From: Drosophila pseudoobscura
Lineage: Eukaryota > Arthropoda > Insecta > Diptera > Drosophilidae
NCBI RefSeq assembly: GCF_009870125.1
Contig: NC_046683.1
Span: forward strand, 63,131,869-63,195,868
Direction: 5' to 3'
DNA: 64,000 nucleotides
Below, piece by piece: positions 20,577-34,100 of this stretch (the first letter of the stretch is position 1; each line of letters opens with the position of its first letter). A program made the translations under genes and the position numbers. Below the pieces are notes generated by a model. The model was not told where the DNA came from. It ran no database searches and saw only the letters and a list, made by a program, of their open reading frames with translations.

Positions 20577-22166
20577 TTACTTTTTGATCAGCGAGCGAAC
20601 CTTCTTCATCGTGCGATTGAAGATGGTCTTGTTGTTGCTGGCACTGTTGTTAGAGCCCAGCGACGAGTTGGACGTCTTGTTGCTGTTCAGGCTCCCGCCG
20701 CGATGCACATGCGCCGCCGCCCGCTGCTGGTTTCCATGCGGCTGCTGCACCTGCGACTTAGGCGACTGCCCATCCTCCCGCTCGCTCTCCGTCGAGCTGA
20801 CGCCTTCGGGACTCTGGCGACTGTAATGCGGTTGCATAGGTCGCTCTGGCGTTGGGGATTTTGAGGAGGAGCTCTGATCGCGTCGCTGGGGCTGCGGCGT
20901 CAGTGGCATGGCCAGATTCTGCATGCTCTGCGTCTCGTCCGTGGGCTCGATGCTCGGAGGCAGCAGCTCAGCCAGCGTTTGCTTCGACAGTATGTGATCC
21001 AAGCTCCGCGACTTGCGATGCTGTTGCACATTCGGCGGCGGCGCCAGGCGCTTCTCTCGCCTCGTCACATGGTCGCACGTATCTGTGTCCGCTGGCTCCT
21101 CGTCCTCCGGCTGTAGGGTGCACGTGGAGCTGGCATTCGTCAGCGCTGTGCTGCCGGCCGTCACCATGGCCGCCGCTGCCGCTATCCTCTGCTCCGGCGT
21201 GGCCAGACTGCTCTGGCTGGCGGAGGCCTGGTCCAGTAGCCCATCGACGCTGTGCGACCGATAACCACTGCCCATGCCAGCGCTGTGCCCCAGACCAGCG
21301 GCGGAGCTGCGTCGCGGCGGCAGGTACGCCAGTGGCATCATGTTCTGCATGGAGGCCGAGCCAGCTCCGGATTTGTGGAGCAATGCCGCCTGCTGGGTGC
21401 GATACGGTGGCAGAATGTTGGAGCGCTTTCCGTGCCTGGCGTAGCCGCTCAGCTGTGAGGTGCTGCCCCGTTGGCGGGCCGGTGAGGGGGATTGCCGGTA
21501 TCTATTTGCCTGGTGATTAGCTGCGAGTTTCGAGCGAGTTTTTAGCGAGTATCGAGTGGTGTTTTTTTGCAATCAGAATTAAAGTATTATTATCATTATT
21601 AGGTGGTAGAGTAAGAAAGAGAGAGAGATAGAGAGTAATGTGTGTGTTTGTGTGTGTCAGTGGGTGAGAGAGACTGGGGGTGGGTTCGAGGAGGGTGGGA
21701 GATAGAGAGTAGTGTGCTCAAAGGCTTGAACTTTGACCGTAACTTGAGGAGAATCTCCGCTTAACCTTAAGACATATTCGAGGGAGGTCGTGAGGCTCAG
21801 TTTTGCTTGTTTTTTTTCTTTCTATGGGGTCTCTACGCCGGACTCTGGCTCCGGTTGGGAGTTGAATTTGCATTTGCATTTGCGTTTGCATTTGAACTTG
21901 AACTGGAGTTGGAGTTGGGAGTAGTACTACTCGTTGTTGGCCCACCTTGTCCGCTGCCATTGGCCGCCATCAGGCCATCCACCACACTGCCTGCGCCGCC
22001 GACACCACCGCCGCCGCCGCCTCCTCCACCGCTGGATGATGCTCCTCCTCCTCCTCCACTCTGGTAGTCGGAATCGTTGCTGTGCATTCTTTGGTATGAC
22101 ACCGCTCCGGGCGTCCCAGGCACCATGGCCGCAATGCGATCGATATTCTTTTCGCCGCGCAAAAAT
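20577..22166 (-). CDS. Ect4: Ect4 C-terminal tail exons
   Basis: Exon 22166-21837 finishes the last TIR helix ([15 protein letters not shown]) and continues into Gly/Ser and Asn/Ala repeats ending NRSQSP. A donor GGC|GTAGAG then joins in phase 2 to 21501 (AAATAG|A), giving [13 protein letters not shown] and a 308-codon tail that is Ser/Gln-rich, includes [11 protein letters not shown], and ends in a basic [10 protein letters not shown]. If the 21836 donor is not used, the frame stops at the TAG that overlaps it (21833-21835). The tail has no known domain. Confidence 0.75.
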
Positions 22167-25100
22167 CTGCCGCATCAGAAGAATGGGAATTATTTGAGTT
22201 TCGAAAAATTGACACAGAAATTGCAAGATTGAGGAATTGAGGTAGATCCCAGCCAGATCCCAAATTGCTTCCCATGCGCGTCTCTAAATGCGTCGCTTAA
22301 TATACCTTTCGAGCTTGTCGATGCATGCATCCTGGTAGTCATGGATCCAGCTGACGCCATTGAAGTGCGCCACACTGCGCATATCCTCTGGCAGCTTCTC
22401 CACCTCCGGCCAATCAAAGTGCTGATCCATAATTGGTATAATATTGCAATTGGAGTTCAAGGCAGCCACAATTTCCTATACGAACGAACGAAAGAACGAG
22501 AGAAGGGGCAGACCGTCCTTGAGTAAACATTTCGTTCACTGTTCGATTGAGAGACACTTACGCGATGCACCCAATCCTTACAGTCCTCGTCGGCAATGCA
22601 GCGATGCAGGGCATCGGGTGTTAATACTAAAACAAAGTTCTTTGCCTGCCGAATACTGTTCAGGAGTCCATTGTCGAACTTGCCCGCCTCCAGACGCTCC
22701 ACATCGATGAAAACTGAGAAGCCACGCAGCTGCAGATGGACCTACAGAGGAAGAAGTGTCATTGTTCCATTATTATATATACATATCTCTGAAGTATAGC
22801 AAAAGTATCCTTACCTTCAGTAAGCTGGCCAACTGTGAGCCATTGGAACGTCTGTAGCTGACAAACACATCCAGAGTCTTGGCCATGTTCTCCTCGGAGG
22901 AGCTGGGCAGCGAGTTCTCCAGATTCTTCACGGCATTTAGGATGCGCAGGCGATGGATGGAGTTGTGGATGCCACACTCCGTCATTAGCATGTCCTCGTT
23001 GACGTGCGGCAGGGCGCATTTGTCGATGCCGGCATTCAGCATGGCGTATGTGTAGGTGCAGTAGTCGGTGCCGATCTCCGAGAGAAACTGGTGCATTTTG
23101 GCCGTGTCCTTGGAGGAGTAGTCGGCCATGCGTTTGAGATTTTGCAGTTCGCGCTCGAAGCGCCGCAGCAGGATGCCGTTGCCGATGCCAATGTCGTCGC
23201 GCAGGTTGTCCTGGTTGAGCTTCAGCAGCAGATCGCCGTCCACCTGGGACTCCTCGAACCGGTCGATGTAGCCATTGAACCCGATCTGCTTAACCCATTC
23301 CTGCACATCCTCGACGGACCACAGGGGCACCTGTTGCGACAGCTTGTGAGGCACTGTCTCTCCGATGAGGCGCAGCGCCTGGGCGGCGAACTTCGAGGCG
23401 ATGGCGTTCGGGCAGCTGGCCACAGTCTTGAGCGCTTCGATGGCATTGATCTCGCGGAAGATGTCGGTGTTGCCCTGCTCCCGCTTGATGCCCGCCTCCA
23501 TGCAGAAGTGGAAGGCGGCCAGGTTGCGGGCCTCCTCGCGATTGGAGCTGAGGACGGGCACCAGACGCTTCAGCCAGTGCTTGCTCTGGCCGTGCGCATG
23601 CGCCAGGTTCGAGCGGGCAAAGGCCGAAGGATCGTGGGTAGTCACAAACGGTTCCACCAGATCGAGGCAGCCAGACTTCAGGACCTCCGCCTCGATCTCC
23701 TTGTTGGCCACCAGCACGGCAATGGCCAGACAGGCGTAGTACTTGATGTTGTCGTCGTTGTGGAAGGCCAGCGGGAAGAGCCACATGGGCACCTTGCGCA
23801 GGATCATCTCCTCCTGGTTCTCGGCCCCGCCGTAGAGCGACAGATTGGCCAAGGCACTGGCACAGTGTCGCAGTGTCTCCACGTCGCTGGTGCGGCACTC
23901 GAAGAGCACGGCATCGAGGCCTCCCAGCCGGATCACATCCGAACAGGTCCCCTCCGAGTGCTTGAAGAGGTGCTCGAGGATGCCAGTGCCGACGCGCGAG
24001 TGCTCCATGTTGGATTTCTTCGTGCAGACGCAGGCCACATTCACGACCTTGTCCAGGCCGTTGTCCACCACATGCTTGCGGTTCTCGGTGGTGAGGCACT
24101 GCTCCAGCAGCTGGGCGGAGGAGAACTGCAGCGTGAGGTCTTTGTGAACGCAGTTCTTCATGAGCAGATCGAGGCCGCCGCTCTGCCGGAGGGAGTTGCA
24201 CAGGGAGTAGCCTAGCTCGTGTCCGTGGGTGGGCACAGCCCAGGCCCTGCGGATCACCTCGTTGATCTTCTCCAGATACTCGGTCTTCTCCTTGCCGACA
24301 TTCATCGCCTGGCCGCTGCTGGTGCCTCCACTTCCGCTCTCATCATCCTGCAGCGAGCTGACGAACGAGGTGAGCACATTCGAATACTTGTTGATGGTCT
24401 GCTCGATCTCCTGCTGGCCACTGCCAGCCGTCAGGGACTTGAGGTCGTCCAGCTTGAGGTCCGTGAGCTTCACCATTTGGCCATTCATCGCGGACATCTG
24501 GGAGGAGGAGGTGATCATGCTGCTGCCCGAGCTGGAGACGCCCTTGTGGGTCATCGAGTAGTTGGCCTGCGAGGCCGAGGACACGTGCTTCTCCTGGCTG
24601 ATGATCCCGTTGGAGGTCATTGTCTGCGACTGCTGTGACTGCGAGATCGCCTTCTTGTCCGCGGAGAAGGTGTCGCTCTGCACCTTAATACTGGCGGCGG
24701 CCACATTGTTGCTCGCCTGTTGTGTGATGTCGCCGGTGCGCAGCGAGAGGGCCTCCTAAATGGGTCAAAGGTAAAGTATAACAGTTAGTATTACACTATA
24801 AGATGGTAGAGAATACTATATAACATGCTGCATAAAGTCAGGATTTACTCAAGTCGAATACAACAACAGTCTACGAATGTCTTAACATAGAGGGGAATGC
24901 TGGGAATTGTTTATGGGACGTATAACACTTTATAGGACAGTCTTTTAGCGTAAAAAAACAATTCTTCAGCTGTCATAGACTAACACAAAAACAGAAAATT
25001 ACTTTTGGGCTTCAAGTAAGTATGTATAACAGATGCAAAAGTGTAATACAAACTGTTATACACTTTAATGTACGCTTGAAATGGTTGGCGATGCCTAAAT

Positions 25101-28100
25101 ATGGACGTATAACATTTTAAAAAGTGTTATACGCACTGTTATACGTACATATGTACTACAAATTCCTTTTGGTTTACAAAATCTAGAATTTTCCTTTAGA
25201 TTTTCCCCTCTAGTACAACATAACCCCTGTTATACTGTTATACCTTGCTCTGTTCTACCTCTATGGGTATTTCGCGCACATTATTCATGTGTTTGTTGTT
25301 GCTGTTGTTGTGGTTTGTGGTTGTTGTGGCTGCGGCGTGATTGTTGGTGTTGTGGTTGTTGTTGTGGTGGTTGTGGTTGGGCGCTGGTGGTGGCAATTGT
25401 TGTGGCGGTGGTGTCGGTGACAGTGGACGGTTGGCAATTGGCTGTAAGGGCGGATTAGAACTTTTACGTACTCTGGTGTGAGAGCTAGAGCTCGAACTAG
25501 AGGACGACGACGAGGAGGAGGCCGAACAGGCTGAGGATGCTGAGGCCGCAGAGGACGAGGCTCCAGACATTCTGGCAGCGGACGCACTGGACATGGTAGC
25601 GGCAGCTGTCGTCGCACCCACCACCTGGATGGGCTGCGGGGGCGGTGAGAGCGGAGAGGTGAGCCCAAAGCGATTGCTGGGCGTGGCCACAGGTGGCGGC
25701 GATAGTGGCATCTCCACTATGGGACTGGGCGAACGTCCGGGCGTAAAGTCCGACTGTCCGCTCGAACGGAAGATGCCCTTGCGGACGGGCCAAGGCGCCT
25801 GATTGTTGGACATGCCTTTCGCCGACCCCAGAATACAGGAAGGAAGCAGTGCCGCGTGGTGCCGTGTATTTCAATGTCAAAGTTGTCGAATCGGTAGTTG
25901 CAGATTCCTTTCCGATGTTTCTTGAACTATATATAATCGGACACTGAATGTTTCTCTTTCGCTTTCCGTGTGTACTTTTCTGCTATTCCGATATTCAGTC
26001 TTATATACTTTTTACATATATTTTCATTCACATAAAAATAGCGCACAAATTGGCTGCGCCGACGTTGCCGTCACTTTCTCTGTGTCCGTGTTTAAGAGAG
26101 TGTATCGTATCGGATCGCCGTGTCCGTATCCGTGTTTGTGGCAGAGTGTGCTTTGTGGATGTGCGTGTGACACTGACCGACAAATAGAGCTTGTAATATT
26201 TTACAGTTTCATGACAATTAGCGGAGCACTTGACGAAGCTTTTCAGTACAAAATGGGGATGGGAATGGGGATGGCGATGCCGATGATGCAGTCGAACACT
26301 TGTTGATCCACAATTTGCATACAAAACGGGGGATAAAAAAAAAACCTAATTAAAGCTCACATAGCGTCGCAGGCGGTAGGCCATCTTGTGTCAAGTGTTT
26401 TTATTGGTTTCTTTCAATGGTATTCCGTTGGGTTCCGATCCGTGTTATTTCCCTAAATTGTTGCTTTTCTTGTATCACACATGTTTCGTCAAGTGGAATT
26501 TCATCACTGATTTCGTTCAGTTTTTCGATATTTCGAAACTTGCTCGATCGTCAAGGTCAGCTTTCAACGTGGAATACGTACATATATTCCATATAGTCCA
26601 TGTATGAGAACTTTCACACTCCGCAAACCCAAAACCGATTCGAATTGTTTTTTTTCCCAATTAGAGGGCCTTTGTCACTTGCACTCTACTATATATCGTA
26701 CATACACATGTATATTGATACAGTTGTGGATCTAGCCACAGACACACATCGGATTCGTTCGAGCACTCATCGTATATATGCATACGATTATATTCGGTTC
26801 TGTTCTGTTCAGTTCTGTTCTGCTCTGCTCTGCTCTATTCTGTTATATGTAGTATTTCTATATCTGCATAGATTTCATGTGTTGCTGTTCGAAACGCTCG
26901 CGACGCTTGTCTGTCTGCTACTGGGGCCCGCGCGTATCGCTCAGCGCCAATATATTCTAAATAATTTTCGAAAATAAAACAAAAGAGAACCCCCCGAAAG
27001 CAACGGCAGAGCAATTCTTTCCAAAATTCAGAGCGCAAGACCATGGGAAATAAATCAAAAATCGGATGGGGATATCGGGATGGGGGAGATCACGGGGACG
27101 GGACCGCGGACTATGATGGTTCTTTGTTACTTCTGGGAAATAGTTTCGGCGGGAGCAATGCGTGTCGTTGCTTGGCTTTTCTGCAATTGACGCAAATGTC
27201 CTAAGACGATTTGGATTGGGTTCGTGAAACCATAAAAACGATATCAAAGTATTTTCATTGGATTTTCTTTATTAATATTCACATCTTGAGCACTTGTTAG
27301 CATCGGTCCGGTACGGTACGGTCCGGTCCGGTCCCTCCTTCTGTATTCCACATGGAGCGTGGCTGACTGTCTGTCTGTCTGTCTGCCTGCCCGATTGTTT
27401 GGCTGAGGGCCAAGCACAAGCAAGCACCCATTGAGATTGATGCTCTCGTGTGTATTTTTTGTTGCTGTTGTTGGGGCTCTGTTGTTATATTGGGGCACTG
27501 TTTTTGATGTATGATGTGTTTATGGGTCGTATTGTGATGGATTTTGAGGGCGTATTTTAAAGTGCTCGGGTATAACAGTTTTGAAGCTGTTCTATGAACT
27601 GCTCTACGCACTTTAAAATGATTTTATTAACTGAGAGGGAAGTCTAGGGTGTTATTTTACTTTGTCCAGCTGTTATACATTGAAAATACCTGTTCGTTCT
27701 ACATATAAGAAACACAAGAGTTCTGACCCTTGGCATTTATCGTATCATTGCGGCGCATTTGACACCAATATTTCATCAGGCCGTCGTAAAATGATTAAGG
27801 CTAATATACCGCCAGACAAATCATCAATGATGTAATACAGCAAGCCCTCGCCGACCGTCCGATTAGATAAATTCCCTCGAACTGCGAGTGGTTTTTCCGC
27901 GTTACCCTGGGTAACAGGTGTACCCAAAACAGAGGCACAAACAAAAACGATCTGTGCAGGGGGGCGGCAGGGCAGTTAGGAGTGCCTAGTACCTTGTACC
28001 TCGTACCTGAACTCTTTTCAGCATGCTTCTTGGCGCTTTTTCCTTGGGTCCTGTCTTCGTCTTGCAATAGTTTCGCATGAAGTGGGGGCTGCTCCGCAGG

Positions 28101-31100
28101 AGCAGGCACTTGTTTAGGAACATTTCACATAACGATTGCCCGCTTTTTGGCGCCAGGGTATTGATTTTCTTTGTTCCAAACTTTCACTTTCTTTTTGGAA
28201 GAGTTTTCACTGGTCAGGACTGGGACTTGGACTTGGACTGGGACTGGGACTGGGACTGGGACTCCATTAACGCCTTGGCGCGTGTCCCTTATGCGACCTT
28301 AACATGCACGCGATGGAATTCCAACTGAAAGCCGAAAGGAGTGCCCGTCTAACAGTTAGCTAAAGCTACCCTCAAGGGTTGCTGCTCCTGCACGCTCCCC
28401 TTTGTTACGCTACCACCCACCCACCCCACACACACACACACACACACCAGAAAGCTTTGTGCGAAAGCTTTTCGCTACAGAAAGGGCAACAGATTTCTGG
28501 GGGCTGGTTCAATGACAGGTTCAATGCAGCAGGTTATTAGCTTTGATTCCAGATTGCATGCCATTCCCCCTGGCACCGCTGGGACCACGGAGACCACGGG
28601 GACCGCTCTGGGAGACTCACCTTAATGACAGCTGCATTCTCCTCCGTTTTGACGCCGTCCACCTCCAGTCGATTCCTCATCGCCGACGCAGCCTTGTTCT
28701 CTTTGTAGTCTATGTCCCCGGCCTGGAGTCGCTTCATCTCCGCCGAGTTGCTGGTGGCCTGCTCGGAGCTGTAGCCATCGGTGACGACCTTCGTCTTGGA
28801 CTCCGTTTTCATGCGCTTCTCCTGGAACTTGATCGTGTCGATCGTCTTGCTGGAGCCACTCAGCCCACTGCTGGCGCTCAGCTGCGCTGCCGTGGGATGT
28901 GAGAGGTCGAGGCCGCTGCCAAAATGATTGTGCGGGCAGTCGTCGTCATCGGGCAGGGTCACGATCACATTGCTGTCGTCGTCGTCATCCACGAGGTTCT
29001 CCAACGAGGCGCGAAGTCTGCAAAAGGAGGCGTTTAGTTTTGCTTCGAAAAGGATTGATGATGATGGCTGGGACCCACTTCTTCTGGAGCTGTTCGATCT
29101 TGTCTTTACTGCTCATACCCCTGAGATCATCGATCGATGGATGGGCCGATTTGAGTGTGCCCGGCGTGAGACGGGCTGTTGCCGTCTGCCCGCTGCCGGG
29201 CATTATGGCTGTCGTGGGCGTGGCTGTTGCGCTGTTGGCCAAGTCGTTGATTTCCGACATGGACTTTTGTATGTTTGTGAGATCTCGCTTGACCGCCGCC
29301 GCCTTCATCTCCGAGGATGTGGACAGTGCCTGTGTGGTCGAGGATGAGCTGGAGGATGAGGAGGTTATGTGATGGTGCAGACGCTGGGATTTCTTCTCCA
29401 CCCGCGTCGTAGTGCTGCTGCTGCTATTGACAACCTGCCGAAAGAACAACAAGAACAGGAGACGGAATGATAAGTAATTCATATTTTTGGCCCACAACTA
29501 AGGCTAGAAATATGCAAGGAATGTGGCTGAGTTGCGTAGACCCACATTTCAGTCCCTCTTCAAATATTATATGGTACATAGTATATGGTAGATATATGCT
29601 TTATTTTCTTTGCTGTGTGGCGCTATCTTTATGGCCGGGGGCGCTTAGCGGGCTCTTTATAAATCAAATGAGCCATTTGTTTTGGAATCGACATACTATA
29701 TATACGAGTGTTTCATTCGTCTGGCTTCGGGCTTAGGCACTTGCCCCAGAGATGGATGGATGGGCCTTTCAAATATTTTTTTTTTGATAATTAAGGAAAT
29801 GCTTTATGGCAAAAACTTTAATTTGATTTGAAAGATCTGATGATCACCGATTGATGATACCCTTGAAGGCAGCTTTTCCTTTGTTCTTCAAGTCATTGAC
29901 CCGGCACTTACTGATTCCCTTTTCGGGCATAGATTTATCTATATATTTCTCAACAAATTTAAATAAATTAACTCATAAACTTATTGGGAAAAACCCAGCA
30001 GACAAAACACTTTTCTATTTATGGTTTTGTTGCAGAAAAGCTCGAGGTTTACGTGAATTTTTGACAAACGCTCGTTCAGGCGAATTACGAATCAAATCTA
30101 ATTTTGGCCAAGAAGATGTGCCATGCCGCTAAAACCAAACAAGTTCATCTGTCGTGAGTCGTCTCGACTCGAGTCGAGTTGAATTGAGTCTCCCCATCAT
30201 CGTGTGGGTTTGGTTCTCGCATTTATTATGGCATTCATTCCTCATTCTTCTGGTGGGGCAATAAAACATGTGCAAATACATGGGAATCGAGAGCGATTTC
30301 CGAATGGATGGCACTACGCATGCGACATGTTGGCCAAAGCCAGAGGCAAACATTGCCCTCTTCTATCGCACATCACATTCTTTCCTGACATTAACTTATC
30401 GGCAAGGTAAGGCGGTAAGGCGGCAAGGCGGCAAGGTAAGGTAACAATTTCAAGCACTCCACACACTGATCAATAAATATTTTCCTCACAGGGAGTTTGG
30501 TTTGGACATGAAATCAAATAGATTAGATATCATCGTTCTACAATATACAATATGTATGTAGTACCTATTGTTATTGTTATTGTTGTGTTTTCTGTTTTCT
30601 GTTCTCTTCAATTTTTGCGTCATTTACGAAATTATCTGAATGATGTTGCGGGACTAACCTTTTTGTGAAGAGATTGTCACACACTCACACAAGTGTGCGG
30701 GGGGAAAACTTCTTGGAAAAGTATGCGAAATTCAATTGAATTTCATATTACGTATACGCCTGCGTTTCGATAAAGCACGGACACACATATGTGCATATAT
30801 TCCTATGGCATATAGCAGTATAATCAGCCTGGGATGAGTGCGGGCTTATCAGAGACACACTAGCACACACACACACACACACACACACGGCAATTGTGGA
30901 ATAGAATATACTAAACATGTACTATATGTGTACGAGACATATATTTTATTTTATTTTATTTCTTTTTTGGGCTGATTTCTTTCACGTTTTCCGCTTTTAC
31001 AAGTTGTACACCTTTATTTTTGTTCGTTTCGATTTTGTGTGTGTTTGATTCCTCTTCGCAATACTGATAACAAAAGAGTGTTCGTTTTTGTTTTTGTTTT

Positions 31101-34100
31101 TTTGATTTTTGATTTTGGGTTCGTTAATGCCCAAGACAGAATTCCTTGGGCATTGATTTCGTTTCTTCGTTTTGTAATTATTTAATACATGTATTATTTT
31201 GATTCGCGGGGCATACACGCTAGCAATGGAAAATACAACGACAACAATTCCGCCTTTCGGTTTGGGGTTTGGTGTTTCGGTTTTGGTTTGGTGGATTTTT
31301 TCTTTTATTTGCTCGAGTATTTCCTGAATTTCTTAGCGCGTCGCCACTGCTGTGTTTCGTTCGTTTCGTTAACTAAAATAAAAATGAGCGCCGTGCCGAG
31401 AAATGTCTAGCTTAAGAGCAGCAGAGCAGCAGAACAGCAGAACAGCGGAGCAGCGGAAGCTTCCGAAGCTTTTTTTTAGCGGCGTTGTTGTCGTCGTCTT
31501 GCCTGTCGCCAGTTTTAAGTGGCGATCGGCAAGCGGGAGAGGAGGCACGAGTTAGAGGGAGAGGGTGATACGTTCGAGAGATAACCGGGAGAGGGCGAGA
31601 GTGAAACGTGCCCGTGTGTGCTCCCAAGAGTCGCCCTCTGTGCGTGTGTGTAATTCTAGGAAATCAAACTATGTGTCCCGCTCTCTCCTTAGGGTTTCTA
31701 CGGGCGTGTGTGTTAGACGTTAATTTATGCTGTGAATAATTTGCATTTCCATAATTCTACCAACTACGGCCTGTCTGCCTACCCCCCTCCCTCCCCCCCA
31801 CCGTGTGTAGTGTTCACGTTTTAGAGCTTTTGCTTCTCTAATTAACGCGTTCACCCGCTTGGCTGTTCGGTATCCAAGTTTCTTGGCTTTGATTTGCTGC
31901 CTTTGTTGTTGCTGTATCGGCAGCTTGTTGAAGATCGTATCTCGTTTTTTCTCATTTCAATTTGCGTTGTTTACTTTTCTGATTATCACGGTACTTTTTC
32001 GCCCCAAAGAGCGCGAAAGAGACAGACAGACAGGGCAGCGGACAGAGCGAAAGAGAGGCAGCGAATTTTTGAATCGATATCCGTTTAACTTTTGTTTCGG
32101 AATATTTGAATAATTAGGTGTTAATCGATGCATAATTGTTTAACGAATTCGCTTGGAATTTTCTAATAATTATATTATTATGTCGTTTAATAGGGGCTTG
32201 AGTGCATTTTAAAAGGCTTTTAGCATAATTAAAGCTGCTGTCTGCCAGTGATCTTTTCCTTAACATTTGCACGATCATAGCTGTTTGGGCTTTTTGTTAT
32301 ATTTTCTTCTCTGATCTTCTGTATGTTCTATATTTACTATACCTTCTACAGCACCGCTTTTTATTTTCTTGTGCCTTACCTCAACAAATTCTACGAACAG
32401 CCAAATCATATCGCCAAATCGGTTTCTTAAACCAACTTAAATAACACATTTTTCACCAGAAAACGAAAATTGTCACCCGTTTCGTTCCGAGTCATTGAGA
32501 CAATCAATTCGGACGAAAGTCAAGGGACATTTTGTGTGTTATTCAATTGAATGCGAATATGAATATGAATATGAATGAATATGCATACTACACTATATAC
32601 TATACTATATGCGGTACCTAATAGATTAGAGCAAATCACACTTTTAATGTTTGAACTTGGACCTCTACCAGGATGTAAGCAGATAACCCCCATAAACCCC
32701 GAGCCCCCAAAACCCCATAAACCACGGCTAATTTAGCACGAGGCGAGTCTAAGGCGAATCTAAAGCGAATCTGATGCTGCTTGAGGGGTGAATCTCTGGA
32801 TCTGCGACCGGTGCTTACGTCGAAGTGTGCCGCCGGCAAATGACTCACTCTCCATATATAAAGCACGACCCACAGCCAGACAAACAGAAAGAGAGAGAGA
32901 GAGAGAGAGAGAGATGACGTCTAGACAGAGTGTGGGAGAACAACGAAAACGGTAGTCGTCTGTGTGTGTGTGTGTGTGTGTGATAGGGAGATGCTTTCCC
33001 TCCCGCCTCCTGCTCCTCCCCGCCCCCAGCAGAGACCGACCTCTAACGTGTGTCATAAACGTATTACAAAAGCCAACTATTTTCGCCTCAGTACTCGTAT
33101 TTACTTTGATTACGAGAGCACTAGACCATCGTTTACCGCCATAAAGTCATAAATTAATGGAAATACTGCTTGACCAAGTCAGTGGCTATTTTTGGGGGGG
33201 GGGCCCAGCCGAAAGCTGTCATCTTTTGATGGACGTTTTTCCTTCTGCTCGCTGATTGGCAACTTCCTTATCAAAACTTGGGAAAGTTTTTTAGATAAAA
33301 GCAACACTCGTATGAGTACTATGCAAATTCTGGTGAATACCCAAGCACATATCTAATCTATTCGAATCATAAAAACACAGAGAAAATCATAAATAAATTG
33401 TTAACAGATCGTTAAAATTGTTTAAACAACAATTGGCACAAGCGGCACGTTTTCCTCATTCCTCGTTCCTCGTTCCCCATTACCCATTATCCGCTCCCCT
33501 TTTTTTGTTTGGTATATTTTTGTGTATTTCTGTGAATTATTCACTTATAATTTTGATGGTTTTTGTTCGCACTCGAGTGATTAATGCGAGTAATAACGAT
33601 TCTGTTCAAACAGCAGCCATGATGTCGCCGATCAGGCGGGTGTGTGGCCAAAGCAGCAGCATAATCTTATCGGGCGCGGATCGTGCATGCCAGTAAATCG
33701 TAGGCGAGAAAAGAGAAGGGCAATCGATAGCTGTTAACCTCTAAGTGGGCTTATCGGTGGAGCACAGGTACTGCGAAAATGTTGCCTGATTATGCGGCCT
33801 CCTTAAGTAATGGGCTAAATATAGGGGCTCTGGTCAGCTCTCTACCATATCTCCCGCTTCCATTACGATATCTGGGAGCTGATATCTGATGACCAGAGGC
33901 TACGTCAGATACCATTCTTGTCTAATCGTGGCGTAGTACCCCACCCCACCCCACCCCACTCCACTCGATTTCGATTCGGTTGGGTTCTCACCTGCTGCGA
34001 TGTGGATGTGGATTGATGGGAGGTTTCCTTAAGACTACTGCAAGAACTCGAGCTCGTGTTGATCTGTCGGCCACCATTGGTGGTGCCCGATCCCGATCCC

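Noticed and set aside
23004-24215. Plus-strand 403-codon ORF
   Set aside because: It is the antisense shadow of the Ect4 ARM-SAM exon.
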